64,000 bases of DNA, from contig NZ_JAPMOU010000013.1 in the NCBI RefSeq assembly GCF_028858535.1, positions 84,210 to 148,209 on the forward strand. The letters run 5' to 3'. The notes beneath the pieces were generated by a model. It was not told the origin of the DNA and ran no database searches. It saw only the letters and a program-made list of their open reading frames with translations. Made by a program: the position numbers and the translations under genes. Shown one piece after another: positions 42,100-54,262 of this stretch (position 1 is the stretch's first letter; the number at the start of each line of letters is the position of its first letter). The stretch comes from Spartinivicinus poritis (lineage in GTDB: Bacteria > Pseudomonadota > Gammaproteobacteria > Pseudomonadales > Zooshikellaceae).

Positions 42100-43542
42100 C
42101 TACTCGCCAGTACCACCTACTGTTATCTCTTCAATTTTCAGGGTAGGCTGGCCCACGCCAACAGGGACTGACTGCCCTTCTTTACCACATACCCCAATCC
42201 CTGTATCCAGTTTCAAGTCATTGCCCACCATTGACACTTTATTCATGACCTCTGGGCCATTGCCAATTAACGTGGCGCCTTTTACTGGGGTAGTAATTCT
42301 GCCCTTTTCAATCAGATAGGCTTCACTGGTAGAAAACACAAATTTGCCAGATGTAATATCAACCTGGCCGCCCCCTAAATTAGCGGCGTAAATACCTTTA
42401 TCTACCGAGGCAATGATGTCTTCTGGGTCATGCTCACCCGCCAACATATAAGTATTAGTCATGCGTGGCATAGGTAAATGCGAATAAGACTCTCGTCGGC
42501 CATTGCCGGTTGGCTTATGCCCCATTAGTCGTGCATTGAGCTTATCTTGCATGTAGCCTTTTAATACACCATTTTCAATTAATACGGTGCACTCAGTCGT
42601 GGTGCCTTCATCATCAATGTTCAACGAACCACGACGACCAGCCAAGGTACCATCATCTACGACAGTACATAACGGCGAAGCGACTCGTTCACCTATCCGG
42701 CCAGAAAAGGCTGAGCTACCTTTACGGTTAAAATCGCCTTCTAAACCATGGCCCACGGCCTCATGCAGCAGCACCCCTGACCAACCAGGCCCAAGCACGA
42801 CAGGCATAGCACCAGCGGGTGCAGGCACTGCTTCCAAGTTAATTAATGCCTGGCGAACGGCTTCCTCAACATAGCTTTGGGCACGGTCATCTTCTAGAAA
42901 ATACTGGTAATTGGTCCGTCCACCGCCACCAGCGAAGCCACGCTCTAAACGGCCATTTTGCTCAGCAATAATGCTTACATTAAGTCGAATTAATGGGCGC
43001 ACATCTGCCGTAAACGTACCATCACTGGCAGCCACCAGAATGGTTTCATAAACGCCAGCCAAACTCACCGTAACTTGCTTAACCCGCGGGTCGATGGCTC
43101 TAGCTTGTTTATCAAGGGACTGTAAAAGTGCTACTTTGTCTTCTTGCACCAAGCTAGCCAGTGGGTTCAAAGGTTGATACAAGTCTAGTGGCTGACTTCG
43201 GCTCCAGGCTTGTAACTGCTTATTCTGACCTTGCTTGGCAATACTTCTGGCAGCAAATGCCGCTTGCTCTAACGCAGGCAACATAATTTCATTTGAGTAA
43301 GAAAACCCGGTTTTTTCACCACTGATTGCTCTTACGCCAACACCACAATCAACGTTATAACTGCCCTCTCTAACGATGCCATCATCCAGCACCCAGGACT
43401 CATGATTAGTATGCTGAAAATACAAGTCAGCAGCATCAATAGTATGACCCAACATACCATTTAACACTTGTTGTATCTTCGCTTCGGTTAACTCACCAGG
43501 CGTGAGTAACTGTTGTTTAACTGATGTAAGTATATCCGACAT
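42100..43542 (-). CDS. tldD: Metalloprotease TldD
   Basis: 480 residues, full length. The zinc motif HEAVGH (His260-Glu261-x3-His265) lies in [14 protein letters not shown], and the conserved [12 protein letters not shown] and GLAGGQVDxxxG-like blocks follow. It is the catalytic subunit that works with PmbA. It is the last gene of the mreBCD-maf-rng-yhdP-nitrilase run, about 95 bp after the nitrilase gene. ATTTATG provides no strong ribosome site. Confidence 0.93.
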   Translation of the reverse strand: MSDILTSVKQQLLTPGELTEAKIQQVLNGMLGHTIDAADLYFQHTNHESWVLDDGIVREGSYNVDCGVGVRAISGEKTGFSYSNEIMLPALEQAAFAARSIAKQGQNKQLQAWSRSQPLDLYQPLNPLASLVQEDKVALLQSLDKQARAIDPRVKQVTVSLAGVYETILVAASDGTFTADVRPLIRLNVSIIAEQNGRLERGFAGGGGRTNYQYFLEDDRAQSYVEEAVRQALINLEAVPAPAGAMPVVLGPGWSGVLLHEAVGHGLEGDFNRKGSSAFSGRIGERVASPLCTVVDDGTLAGRRGSLNIDDEGTTTECTVLIENGVLKGYMQDKLNARLMGHKPTGNGRRESYSHLPMPRMTNTYMLAGEHDPEDIIASVDKGIYAANLGGGQVDITSGKFVFSTSEAYLIEKGRITTPVKGATLIGNGPEVMNKVSMVGNDLKLDTGIGVCGKEGQSVPVGVGQPTLKIEEITVGGTGE

Positions 43543-43636
43543 AAATAGCCTGTTTTTTTAATCATAAGGAACAGTACAAGAAGTAACTTTTTACTTTTTT
43601 ATTTTATGGAAGTTATTTCATGCCCTGTTTCTAAGC

Positions 43637-44497
43637 TTAAGAATAGTGATAAACCTTTATGTTTCGCAACAGCTGGTCTTGCCGGTGTTTTAAACTAGGC
43701 ATTCGTCCCCTTAATTGGTGAAGCCGATTTAAGTCAATTTCAGCCATAATAACTTCTGGCTTGTCTGTTTCAGCGGTAGCAATGACCTTACCCCAAGGGT
43801 CTACAATCATAGAGTGCCCAAAGGTTTCTCGTCCATCAGCATGAATGCCTGCTTGATCAGCCCCTGCCATATAACAAAAATTTTCAATTGCTCTGGCTCT
43901 CATTAATACATCCCAGTGAGCAGCACCAGTCACCGCAGTAAAAGCGGAGGGTAAGCAAATGATTTCAACCCCATAGTTGATCAAAGCCCTAAATAACTCA
44001 GGGAAGCGTAAATCATAACAAATCAATGGTGCTAACCGGCCAATCGGGGTGTCCACAATTAGTAAGTGGCTACCTGACATATATTCCTTAGACTCCTGAT
44101 ATTGGCCTTTACTATCTGAAACAGTGACATCAAATAAATGAATTTTACTGTATTGGCCTAGCTCTTTACCTTTATCGTTGTAAACAAAGCAGGCAGAAAA
44201 AGCCCGTCGACCAGCGCTGTTTTCTTTAGGTAAAAAAGGAATCGAGCCACCAATCAGCCACACGTTATGTTGTGCTGCCAATCTGGCTAAAAGCTGACGA
44301 ATAGGGCCATTGTTATCACTCTCTTGTTTGGCTATTTGCAAGGTATCTTTACCTGCATAACTGGCAAAACACTCAGGCAGCACAATCACCTTGGCACCAC
44401 GATAGGCTGCTTGCTGAATTAGCTTTTCAGCTTGAATGAGATTGTCCTCAACCGTATCAGAAGAGTTCATTTGTAATACAGCTAATTGAGCAGCCAT
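43637..44497 (-). CDS. Carbon-nitrogen hydrolase (Nit1-like, likely deaminated glutathione amidase)
   Basis: 286 residues, nitrilase superfamily. The catalytic triad is Glu42 (LPECF), Lys118 (YSKIHLFD) and Cys160 (LICYDLRFPE). Sequence and neighbourhood (between yhdP and tldD) match the Nit1-type amidase that removes deaminated glutathione made by transaminase side reactions. It starts 8 bp after the yhdP stop with TAAGGA as ribosome site, so it is in the same operon. Confidence 0.87.
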   Translation of the reverse strand: MAAQLAVLQMNSSDTVEDNLIQAEKLIQQAAYRGAKVIVLPECFASYAGKDTLQIAKQESDNNGPIRQLLARLAAQHNVWLIGGSIPFLPKENSAGRRAFSACFVYNDKGKELGQYSKIHLFDVTVSDSKGQYQESKEYMSGSHLLIVDTPIGRLAPLICYDLRFPELFRALINYGVEIICLPSAFTAVTGAAHWDVLMRARAIENFCYMAGADQAGIHADGRETFGHSMIVDPWGKVIATAETDKPEVIMAEIDLNRLHQLRGRMPSLKHRQDQLLRNIKVYHYS

Positions 44498-44505
44498 ATC
44501 AATCC

Positions 44506-47500
44506 TTACTGTTGTTTCGTTTTATCGGTAAAAAATTTGTCCAACGCAATGGTTGGATTAGAAAATGAACCTGTTAGGGTGTAGCGAGCACTTGCAAACT
44601 TCTCCACCTTATCACCCAGCAGCTTATCAAACAGATAAATTGCCCCCCCTACCTGTGGTGCACCCATCAATACCGCAAGAAAAGGTAAATTATTGGTGAC
44701 GGGTAAAGTGACTAATAACGACATATTAAGTGTATCGTTTACCAGGTTTGCTTTACCAGATAATGCAAAATTCGAGGATGGCCCCTCTATTTCCACAGGC
44801 TCTTTAAAACGCATTTCACCATTAGCAAATTGCGTGGTGGCTTTTATTTTGTCAAAACTGACGCCTGATTTTAACAAATCAGAAAAATCCAGCTTGATTC
44901 GACGAGCAATTGAACTGAAGTTAAGCAAACCAAATACTCGCAATACATTGGCAGATCCTTTCGCTTCAAGAAATCGCCCATGCTCAATCTTGCTATAAAT
45001 CTCGCCATTCAGCTTCGCCATTGATAAGTTGAGTGGGCTTCCTGGCCAATTCACATCAATAGAAAACTTAGCTTTTTTACTGGTAATAGATGCTGATTGC
45101 CCCCACGCTTCCAGCACGTCAGCTAAGTCAACAGCCCTTACAACCCCTTTAAAATCAGTTTGCTGTTTATGCCAGTTTATATTGCCCTTCACTCTTAAAT
45201 GGTTAATTTGTGCTGAAATATTGTTAATTTTTAGTGTTTGTGGCGTATTCTTTAGCTTTGCCGCAAAACTACCAGACACCTGATTGCCTATTTTCAAATC
45301 AGCAACCTCAATATCCATATCAGGCATTGTCAGTGGGTTAAAGCCAGCTAATGGATCTTGATCCTTACTATTCTTAGCTGTTTTAGGTAGTGTAGGCAGG
45401 TGCAAGCGCTTTAATGCAACTTCGTAAGGCTTCTGACGGCTATTAAATGGGATCACCGCCCGCCCAGCAAGCTGATCACTTTCTACTTCGGCTTGCCAGA
45501 CCTGCTGATAAGTATTAAGTGACAACACTAAATCCTCTAGCACCCCCACTGGTGAGTACAACTCATTTAACTTCAGCTGATCAACTGACAGCTGCCATTT
45601 AGGTTGATGCTTTTGCTGACGTTGAGTATCGGCTGTGAACATATCAACCCATGGCCACCATTTAGCTAAATCAAGTCCTGCCAACTGGCCACTCACATTC
45701 AACTGCTGCCGCTTCAACTTGGATGCCTGGCGTCCTTGGCCAAAGAAAAGATCAGCTCCCACCAGCTGGCCTTGCTGCACTAACCACTCCGACTGTAGCA
45801 GTGACCCAAGCTTTACCCGCCAGCGATTAGTTTTGCCAAACTGATTTAACTCCACATTCACTGATTGCTGCTCAGTAGCAGATTTATGTAGAGGCTCTGG
45901 TAAATTGACAGCCGTCCCTTTCAAGTTAGATTTCACTAAGAGCTTAAAGTTTTCAGGCTGATCAAAAGGCATGGTTGCCTTAGCGCTATATGAAAACTGG
46001 CCTTTAGCAACTTTATTAAATTGTTGCTGCTGTTTTTGATTAAGTTGATTATTAAGCTCAAGTTGATGCTGTAACCAGTTTGCTACCTTAGGTGCATCGG
46101 CTTTACCAGTTAAGCTAAACTGCTGCTGCAATTGCCGCTTAACTGGCTTAGCAGACATATTCAAACGTGCAGGGTGACCAAATAATGTAAGTTGAATATC
46201 ATTGCCAGTAATGCCTTTTTTCGAGTGATAAGCTATTTGACCATTGATTTGTTCTACTACCAGCCCTAAGTCTGCTGTATTAATAGTCCCCTCTTTGGCC
46301 TGAGTGGTAACGACCACCTCTGTTTCCTCAGGTTTATCAATGGGGATCATCAGCTTCAATGTTGAATCAAACTGTCCATTAATCTGCAAGCTTTGATCGG
46401 CTTTTTTAGTCTTATCTTTATCCTTATTTGTATTTTTATTACGGGTGCCTAGGGCATCACCAATAGGAGAATGAGTTAATAAATGATTTACCGCAGGCCC
46501 TGGTACTTTTAATTGACTATTAACCGTTACAGCAAAATTATCTTTGCTTTGCTCAGCCACCTGTAACTTCAGTTGCTGTATATCAGCTTGATGAACTACA
46601 CCACTGGCTATATTCACATCAACCTGTGTATTGTCAACTAATACCCGACCCGTTAATTTATCAGCTTTCGGCCATTGGCTATCATATTGAACGGTACCTT
46701 CTGCCACATTAAAAAACAGACCAAAGCTAATATCATTTTCCACATCAGTTGCCGTGACAGGGCCGTTATACATAAAGGCACCTTGCTCAATTTTACCTGC
46801 AACAATGGCTTCATCCAGCCACTTCACCAATTCTTCAGGTAATACATCGTGCTTGGCTGGAATATATTGATAAGCCAAACCTGCATCAGCATTTTTTACT
46901 CCCGCCTGCAAAGCCATGGTTATAGGCCCTTCAGTTAGGGGAAAAACTAAGCGGAGCTTAGCATTATACTCAGCACCACGGTGCTTCAATTGCGCTTGGT
47001 TAGTATAAAGCTGAAATGTCTCAGCATTTTTTAACCAGGCTAAATGGGCTGTTGCTTGCCGATACTGCCACGGTTTTCTAAACAGCTCGACCATTCCCAG
47101 GCTAAACCCTTGCTGACTATCCAAATCAAACCAGCCCTGTTCAGCGTTGGTATATAACAGCCCAGAAACACCCGATGCAGAAGGCGCAAACCCTTTGGCT
47201 GCCACCGCAACTTGTTTCAACTTGCCGAGTAACTGAAAGTCACTCATTGCTGATGACCAGTCCACCACTAGCTGCTGTATAAGCCCTCGAGGGTTTAATT
47301 CAGTAACAAGCTGAGCTGGAAATTCAGGTAGTAGCTTGGTAGCAAGGGAAGACTCTTTCAGTAAATTTAAATTAATCTGCTCGCTGGCAACGGTCCATTT
47401 TCCTTGTTGATAGCTGATAAACGCATTATGAAATGGTGCTGCTACCCCATTCAGGCGAAAATTGGCAGAAGGTAACGCAAGTTGCCAATTTTTATTAGAC

Positions 47501-48399
47501 TGACGATTAAAGTTAAATTGTAAATAGCCTTTAGATAACTGCTGCTTAGGCAAGTCTTGGTATTGGATAGCAAGACCAATATTCTCTAGACGACCACTTA
47601 CTGTTAACTGCTTATTTTGCCAGTTTAACCAGAGCTTCCCTCCCAGATGCAGATTATCAAGCTGAATATCATCAGGAGTAATCAGTGCGACCCAGGGTTT
47701 CCAATTATTAGGTGAGGCGTCTATAAACAGTTGTAAATGACCCAATGAGTTAGGAGACACTTGCTGCATCTCTGCTATTAACTTTGCCTCCCCCCCTTGA
47801 GCTTGTCTAACATAACCATCCAGCCGATAGCCTTCACTTGTCTGGTTAAATGCAAGCTTGGTATCTTCTAGGGTTTTGACCTGTCCTTCTCTATCCTGAA
47901 AGTGAATCGTAGTATTGGTAAACTGGATATGGGGTTGCTTGAGCAACGAGGTCAAAATTAACTTTGGATCAGCTTCACCTGCCGTACGATTAAAACCTTT
48001 TAAATGCCAACCTCCAGACTGCCCTTCAATCAGATATAGATGTAAGCCTTCCACCTGCAAATAGCGAAACACTGGGGATTGCTCAATCAATGTTGAAAAA
48101 ACATCCAGCTCAGCCAGCACACGATTTGCACTTAATGACTGCAGCTCAGTTTCACCAATCTGTACGGTTTTTATATCTAGCGCCGGGTTAAAACCAGACC
48201 AGGTACCAGCTAGCGTTGCAATAGTGACAGGAATATTTAAGGTAGTAGACAGCTCTTGTTGTAAGCTTTCTCGATAATCAGCCAGCAATGGCAGCAACAT
48301 TCGCCCTAAACTGACATACAGCGCAAGTAGCACAACCCCAACAATTGAAATACTCCAGATCAGTCGGGTAAAAAATTTGGCAAAACGTTTCACTAACAA
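44506..48399 (-). CDS. yhdP: YhdP, AsmA-like envelope phospholipid transport protein
   Basis: 1297 residues, close to the usual size. One N-terminal membrane helix (about 12-32, ISIVGVVLLALYVSLG) is followed by a very long beta-rich periplasmic part with DUF3971/AsmA features. The C-terminal block includes GEIYSKIEHGRFLEAKGSAN-type sequence near 1150 (given in part) and LLVTLPVTNNLPFLAVLMG. YhdP-type proteins bridge inner and outer membranes and carry phospholipid outward. It sits between rng and the nitrilase gene, the conserved position. Confidence 0.9.
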   Translation of the reverse strand: MLVKRFAKFFTRLIWSISIVGVVLLALYVSLGRMLLPLLADYRESLQQELSTTLNIPVTIATLAGTWSGFNPALDIKTVQIGETELQSLSANRVLAELDVFSTLIEQSPVFRYLQVEGLHLYLIEGQSGGWHLKGFNRTAGEADPKLILTSLLKQPHIQFTNTTIHFQDREGQVKTLEDTKLAFNQTSEGYRLDGYVRQAQGGEAKLIAEMQQVSPNSLGHLQLFIDASPNNWKPWVALITPDDIQLDNLHLGGKLWLNWQNKQLTVSGRLENIGLAIQYQDLPKQQLSKGYLQFNFNRQSNKNWQLALPSANFRLNGVAAPFHNAFISYQQGKWTVASEQINLNLLKESSLATKLLPEFPAQLVTELNPRGLIQQLVVDWSSAMSDFQLLGKLKQVAVAAKGFAPSASGVSGLLYTNAEQGWFDLDSQQGFSLGMVELFRKPWQYRQATAHLAWLKNAETFQLYTNQAQLKHRGAEYNAKLRLVFPLTEGPITMALQAGVKNADAGLAYQYIPAKHDVLPEELVKWLDEAIVAGKIEQGAFMYNGPVTATDVENDISFGLFFNVAEGTVQYDSQWPKADKLTGRVLVDNTQVDVNIASGVVHQADIQQLKLQVAEQSKDNFAVTVNSQLKVPGPAVNHLLTHSPIGDALGTRNKNTNKDKDKTKKADQSLQINGQFDSTLKLMIPIDKPEETEVVVTTQAKEGTINTADLGLVVEQINGQIAYHSKKGITGNDIQLTLFGHPARLNMSAKPVKRQLQQQFSLTGKADAPKVANWLQHQLELNNQLNQKQQQQFNKVAKGQFSYSAKATMPFDQPENFKLLVKSNLKGTAVNLPEPLHKSATEQQSVNVELNQFGKTNRWRVKLGSLLQSEWLVQQGQLVGADLFFGQGRQASKLKRQQLNVSGQLAGLDLAKWWPWVDMFTADTQRQQKHQPKWQLSVDQLKLNELYSPVGVLEDLVLSLNTYQQVWQAEVESDQLAGRAVIPFNSRQKPYEVALKRLHLPTLPKTAKNSKDQDPLAGFNPLTMPDMDIEVADLKIGNQVSGSFAAKLKNTPQTLKINNISAQINHLRVKGNINWHKQQTDFKGVVRAVDLADVLEAWGQSASITSKKAKFSIDVNWPGSPLNLSMAKLNGEIYSKIEHGRFLEAKGSANVLRVFGLLNFSSIARRIKLDFSDLLKSGVSFDKIKATTQFANGEMRFKEPVEIEGPSSNFALSGKANLVNDTLNMSLLVTLPVTNNLPFLAVLMGAPQVGGAIYLFDKLLGDKVEKFASARYTLTGSFSNPTIALDKFFTDKTKQQ

Positions 48400-48450
48400 A
48401 TTCCATCAGTACAGCTTGAGACCAAAAGCGACAAATAAATAACACGCGAC

Positions 48451-49926
48451 CTAAATCAACACTACATCAAACTGCTCTTGCGAATACATAGGCTCAACTT
48501 GAAATTTAATGGTGCGACCAATGAATGCTTCCAAGTCAGCCACATTATCAGACTCTTCATCTACCAACCGGTCAACCACTTTTTGCGAGGCCAGCACTAA
48601 ATACCCTTCGCTTTCATAGGCTCTGGCTTCACGGAGAATTTCCCGGAATATTTCATAACAAACAGTATCTGCCGTTTTTAAGGTACCTCGCCCCTCACAA
48701 GTTGGGCAAGGCTCACACAACACATTTTCCAGGCTTTCTCGGGTGCGTTTACGGGTCATTTCGACCAACCCTAACTCAGAAACCCCAGTAATATTGGTTT
48801 TAGCATGATCACGTTCAAGCAGCTTTTCAAAAGTTCGTAAGACTTGTCGTTGGTGCTCAGCTTCTTCCATATCGATAAAATCAATAATAATTATCCCACC
48901 CAGGTTGCGCAGCCTGACTTGACGAGCAATGGCAGTTGCAGCTTCCAGGTTGGTTTTAAAAATCGTTTCTTCTAAGTTACGATGGCCAACAAATGCTCCA
49001 GTATTGACATCAATAGTGGTCATTGCTTCCGTTTGATCCAAAATTAAATAACCACCCGACTTTAACTGCACCTTTCGGCTAAGCGCTTTTTGGATTTCAT
49101 CCTCAACCCCATATAGATCAAAAATAGGGCGCTCACCAGGATAATATTCCACTCGCCCCTCAATCTGTGGAATCAGCTTTTTTACAAATTTGCAAACTTT
49201 CTGATAAGTTTCTCTGGAGTCTATTCGCACCTTTTCTATTTTAGGATCAACTAAGTCTCTCAGTGTGCGTAAATGAAGTGGTAAATCTTCATAAACTGCT
49301 TCAGGTGCTCTAGCATCTTTAATGCCTTCAGAAACAGATTCCCACAGCCGATGTAAAAAGCGGATATCAGCCAGTACCTCCTCGGCACCAACGCCTTCAG
49401 CAGCCGTACGTAAAATAAAGCCACCTTTTTCTTCCGCCTGCTCTGCTGCTAATGCATTTTCAACCAGCTGCTTGAGGCGATCTCGCTCTTCTTGGTCTTC
49501 AATTCTTAATGAAATGCCTACATGATTGGTATCAGGCATATAAACGAGGTATCGGGCAGGAATAGAAATATGGGTAGTCAGTCTGGCCCCTTTGGTACCT
49601 AACGGATCTTTGGTTACCTGCACTACTAATGATTGGCCTTCATGCACAAGTTCGTGAATTAATGGTTCGGTTGCATCCTCATCTTCTTTTACCTCACCCT
49701 TGGGTGCTATTTCGCTAACATGAATAAAGGCGGCGCGCTCTAAGCCAATATCAATAAAAGCAGCTTGCATACCAGGTAACACCCGAACTACTTTGCCTTT
49801 ATAAATGTTTCCAACTATGCCACGCCGTTGGGTCCGCTCAATATACACTTCTTGTAAAACGCCATTTTCCACCACCGCCACACGAGACTCCATTGGGGTG
49901 ATATTCATTAATATTTCTTCGGACAT
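48451..49926 (-). CDS. rng: Ribonuclease G
   Basis: 491 residues, the length of RNase G. The S1 RNA-binding domain is at about 35-130 (RGIVGNIYKGKVVRVLPGMQ). The nuclease core has the metal site around TIDVNTGAFVG and IIIIDFIDM, and the zinc-link CEPCPTCEGRG precedes a short C-terminus without the RNase E scaffold. It processes 16S rRNA 5' ends and some mRNAs. It lies 159 bp after maf; the gap holds no other gene. Confidence 0.95.
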   Translation of the reverse strand: MSEEILMNITPMESRVAVVENGVLQEVYIERTQRRGIVGNIYKGKVVRVLPGMQAAFIDIGLERAAFIHVSEIAPKGEVKEDEDATEPLIHELVHEGQSLVVQVTKDPLGTKGARLTTHISIPARYLVYMPDTNHVGISLRIEDQEERDRLKQLVENALAAEQAEEKGGFILRTAAEGVGAEEVLADIRFLHRLWESVSEGIKDARAPEAVYEDLPLHLRTLRDLVDPKIEKVRIDSRETYQKVCKFVKKLIPQIEGRVEYYPGERPIFDLYGVEDEIQKALSRKVQLKSGGYLILDQTEAMTTIDVNTGAFVGHRNLEETIFKTNLEAATAIARQVRLRNLGGIIIIDFIDMEEAEHQRQVLRTFEKLLERDHAKTNITGVSELGLVEMTRKRTRESLENVLCEPCPTCEGRGTLKTADTVCYEIFREILREARAYESEGYLVLASQKVVDRLVDEESDNVADLEAFIGRTIKFQVEPMYSQEQFDVVLI

Positions 49927-50085
49927 GGCTTTTTCCTACATTGTCAGGGACCATCATTAAGGAGAAGTTTTAGCACTGCTATCATCTGAAGCTTTATTAT
50001 TTTAACGTGACAGGTTTTAAGCATTACGGCTACTTAAGCACCATCATGTCTTAAGTATTGTCATTTCGTACACACGATAACTGTC

Positions 50086-50691
50086 TTAAATACCATGGCT
50101 TTGCCAGACATCAACTTCAAACTGGGTCAGCAACTCAGCCGTTTCAGTTAAAGGTAACCCCACTACACCACTGTAACTGCCTTTTATCTCAGCTACTAAT
50201 ATTGCTCCCAGCCCTTGAATACCGTAAGCACCAGCTTTGTCATTAGGCTCTCCTGTTGCACAATAGCGGTCTATGAGTGATTCGGTTAGCGACTTAAAGA
50301 CTACATCCGTGATACTGGTTATCAGTTTGGTCGCATCAACATTCACTACGGCAACTGAAGTCATTACCTGATGCTGCTTCCCTGATAAGTCTGTCAGCAT
50401 AGCTTTGGCATCAGCTACAGAGGTCGGCTTGCCTAAAATGGTACCCTCTAACACAACTGCCGTATCAGCTGCTAATACAGGCCGCTGGGCTAACCCACTG
50501 GTTTTCAATAGTTGCCAACCAGCTTCTGCTTTAGCCTCAGCAATACGCTCAACATAGTGTTGTGGATGCTCATTCAGCAAAGGGGTTTCATTAACGTCTG
50601 AAGCAAGCACCTGGTAACTTACCTTAATTTGCTCCAGTAGCTCTCGACGCCGGGGAGACTGGGATGCTAAATAAATACTTGGAACGTCCAT
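50086..50691 (-). CDS. maf: Maf-family nucleotide pyrophosphatase
   Basis: 201 residues. The Maf signature SQSPRRRELL is at residues 10-19, with VLAADTAVVLEG around 70 and a GxYGIQGLGA block near 165. These enzymes hydrolyse dTTP/UTP (YhdE type) or modified nucleotides. The position between mreD and rng indicates the YhdE subfamily. It starts 9 bp after mreD, so it is co-transcribed. Confidence 0.92.
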   Translation of the reverse strand: MDVPSIYLASQSPRRRELLEQIKVSYQVLASDVNETPLLNEHPQHYVERIAEAKAEAGWQLLKTSGLAQRPVLAADTAVVLEGTILGKPTSVADAKAMLTDLSGKQHQVMTSVAVVNVDATKLITSITDVVFKSLTESLIDRYCATGEPNDKAGAYGIQGLGAILVAEIKGSYSGVVGLPLTETAELLTQFEVDVWQSHGI

Positions 50692-50700
50692 ACCGATTTT

Positions 50701-51201
50701 TTAATTAACTTTATATCGCCTTCTTAAATCTCGTAATAAAATAAACAACCACGGCCATAATAAGGCACTGACGACAGTTGGCAACAAAAACAATAAATTA
50801 GGTGGTGTACGACCACTAAAAGATTTAGCCCACAGATTAAGCATTTGATAAATACCAATGACCACAAATACCACCATGGACTGCTGGAGTAGCGGATAAA
50901 TACGCATACGTCGATGCAGTTTATGGGCAACATAGACAACTATCACCATGCCAAGGGCGTTTTGCCCAAGCAGCACACCTTGCATCACATCCAACATTAA
51001 GCCAACCACCCAGGCTAGTATTAATCCTATTCGATCAGGTAATGCCAGTGCCCAATAGAGCATCACCATAGCTAACCACTCTGGTCGGCCCAGCTCCAGA
51101 TAAGAGGGCATTGGTAATAAACTCAACACATAAGCAAAAAAAATAGTCGTCCAGATTACCATGCGGCCCTGGGGTCGATCAGTTGACATTAGGCGCTTCA
51201 C
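50701..51201 (-). CDS. mreD: Rod shape-determining protein MreD
   Basis: 166 residues with about five membrane helices and the conserved GRPEWLAMVMLYWAL and GLMLDVMQGVLLGQNALG. It overlaps the end of mreC: the GTG at 51201 gives a 23-bp overlap, while the ATG at 51189 gives 11 bp and a 162-residue product. Either start is possible. It is part of the elongasome that guides lateral wall synthesis. Confidence 0.92.
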   Translation of the reverse strand: MKRLMSTDRPQGRMVIWTTIFFAYVLSLLPMPSYLELGRPEWLAMVMLYWALALPDRIGLILAWVVGLMLDVMQGVLLGQNALGMVIVVYVAHKLHRRMRIYPLLQQSMVVFVVIGIYQMLNLWAKSFSGRTPPNLLFLLPTVVSALLWPWLFILLRDLRRRYKVN

Positions 51202-52081
51202 TTACTTGGGTCTCATCCACCGCAATCACATCACTGTTATCATTAGCTTCTTTACCACTGAAGACTAATAACACATGACGGCTGCGATCTAACTTAGCAG
51301 AAGGTCTTACTTTGATGATGGCAAAAGGTTTGCCTGGGTCATGGATAACCTGAACTACTTTACCCACAGGATAGCCCACTGGAAAACGCTGCCCGAGTCC
51401 CGAACTGACTAAGATATCACCTTCACGGATATCAGCAGTATCCGGAACATGACGTAGTAACAGCTCATCCAGCTTGCCCGTGCCTGCAGCAATGGCTCGG
51501 GCACCATTACGATTCACCTGTACAGGCACACTATGATTAGCATCGGTAACCAACAGAACACGACTGGAAAATGGGCTGACTGAAATAACCTGCCCCATCA
51601 AGCCACTGGCATCAAGTAAAGGCTGTCCTACAAAGACACCATCTGTCGAACCTTTATTGACAATAACCTGGTGAGTATAAGGATCTGGATCAACCCCCAC
51701 CAGTTCTGCAATAAGCACTCTTTCATCCAGGAGTTTGGAAGAATTTAGCAGTTCTCTTAAACGGATATTTTGAGCGGTTAGGGCAGCCAGCTTTTGTAAA
51801 CGCCTTTCTAGTAGCAGGTTTTTAGCCTCCAGTTTAGCGTTTTCTAAAATTAGCTCTTTGCGAGTTTTCAGGGCGTCATCAGCCATCCCCCACATTTGTG
51901 CAGGAAGATCAGCCACCCACTGCACGGGCGTAGCGATCACTGTCAGCCAGGCTCTCACTTTGTTAAGGCCATTATCGAGACCATCAAACCGTTGCTCAGA
52001 AAGCATCAAGCCTAATGACAGCACAATAAAAAACAGCAGCTGCGCGGTGAGTGATTGTTGCTTAGAAAATATTCGCTTAAT
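51179..52081 (-). CDS. mreC: Rod shape-determining protein MreC with apparent ATT start codon
   Basis: 300 residues when begun at the ATT codon 52081-52079. The first in-frame GTG (52024) would cut into the membrane helix. From ATT the N-terminus reads (M)KRIFSKQQSLTAQLLFFIVL, the normal MreC opening of a short basic tail and one membrane helix. GGGAG lies 5 bp before the ATT, and an in-frame TAA lies two codons upstream of it, so no further start exists. The periplasmic part has a coiled coil (about 75-115) and two beta-barrels. MreC links MreB to the wall synthases. The atypical start could reduce its translation relative to MreB. Confidence 0.88.
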   Translation of the reverse strand: MKRIFSKQQSLTAQLLFFIVLSLGLMLSEQRFDGLDNGLNKVRAWLTVIATPVQWVADLPAQMWGMADDALKTRKELILENAKLEAKNLLLERRLQKLAALTAQNIRLRELLNSSKLLDERVLIAELVGVDPDPYTHQVIVNKGSTDGVFVGQPLLDASGLMGQVISVSPFSSRVLLVTDANHSVPVQVNRNGARAIAAGTGKLDELLLRHVPDTADIREGDILVSSGLGQRFPVGYPVGKVVQVIHDPGKPFAIIKVRPSAKLDRSRHVLLVFSGKEANDNSDVIAVDETQVSEAPNVN

Positions 52082-52274
52082 TGGTTACTCCCACATTTTG
52101 TCTTTTAACTACACTGGAGACTGTTACCTCAATAAGCTAATTCTTTGTATTAAGCTACAACAGTCTCCTACCTACTAAGTAGGTTTCAAAGCCACACAAA
52201 AAAGCTTGTCTGGCAATTTTGAATACCTTAACAATTAGACTCACTTGAGCTCTAGTAAGTCCTATTGATTTTGA

Positions 52275-53868
<1,594 letters not shown>

Positions 53869-54156
53869 ATGGCCCTTGATCAAACCGATGTTGAAAAAAT
53901 CGCCCACCTGGCACGCATTGCTATCGACCAGCAAGATATTGTCAATACGACTGAAGGGCTAACCCAAATTTTAACCATGATCGACCAAATGCAAGCTGCT
54001 GATACTGATAATGTAGAGCCCCTGGCTCATCCGCTGGAAATGGAACAGCGGCTTCGGGCAGATGCTGTAACCGAAACCAACCAGCGAGAAACCTTTCAGG
54101 CCATTGCACCAGCCACTGAAAACGGTTTGTATCTGGTACCCAAGGTTATTGAGTGA
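53869..54156 (+). CDS. gatC: Asp/Glu-tRNA amidotransferase subunit C
   Basis: 95 residues from the ATG at 53869 with GGAGAG just upstream; an in-frame ATG 24 bp earlier lacks a ribosome site. [13 protein letters not shown] and [12 protein letters not shown] are the GatC motifs. It wraps around GatA and stabilises the GatCAB complex that converts misacylated Asp-tRNA-Asn and Glu-tRNA-Gln. It is first in the operon. Confidence 0.94.
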   Translation: MALDQTDVEKIAHLARIAIDQQDIVNTTEGLTQILTMIDQMQAADTDNVEPLAHPLEMEQRLRADAVTETNQRETFQAIAPATENGLYLVPKVIE

Positions 54157-54262
54157 TCAAATAGCCCACTAGCAGAAACTACATTTAGGCAAGCACTCCT
54201 CCATCTTGCCGCATAAACACCTGTATTAGGACCTGTACAATCCAATAGGACCTGTAATTACC

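Noticed and set aside
39674..43542. pmbA and tldD as dedicated processing partners of the 53-residue peptide
   Set aside because: TldD/PmbA do process some modified peptides, but here both sit in their ordinary conserved core neighbourhoods, so adjacency is not evidence.
52022..52024. GTG at 52024 as mreC start
   Set aside because: It would remove the basic N-terminus and most of the membrane anchor, and there is no ribosome site; the ATT at 52081-52079 fits much better.
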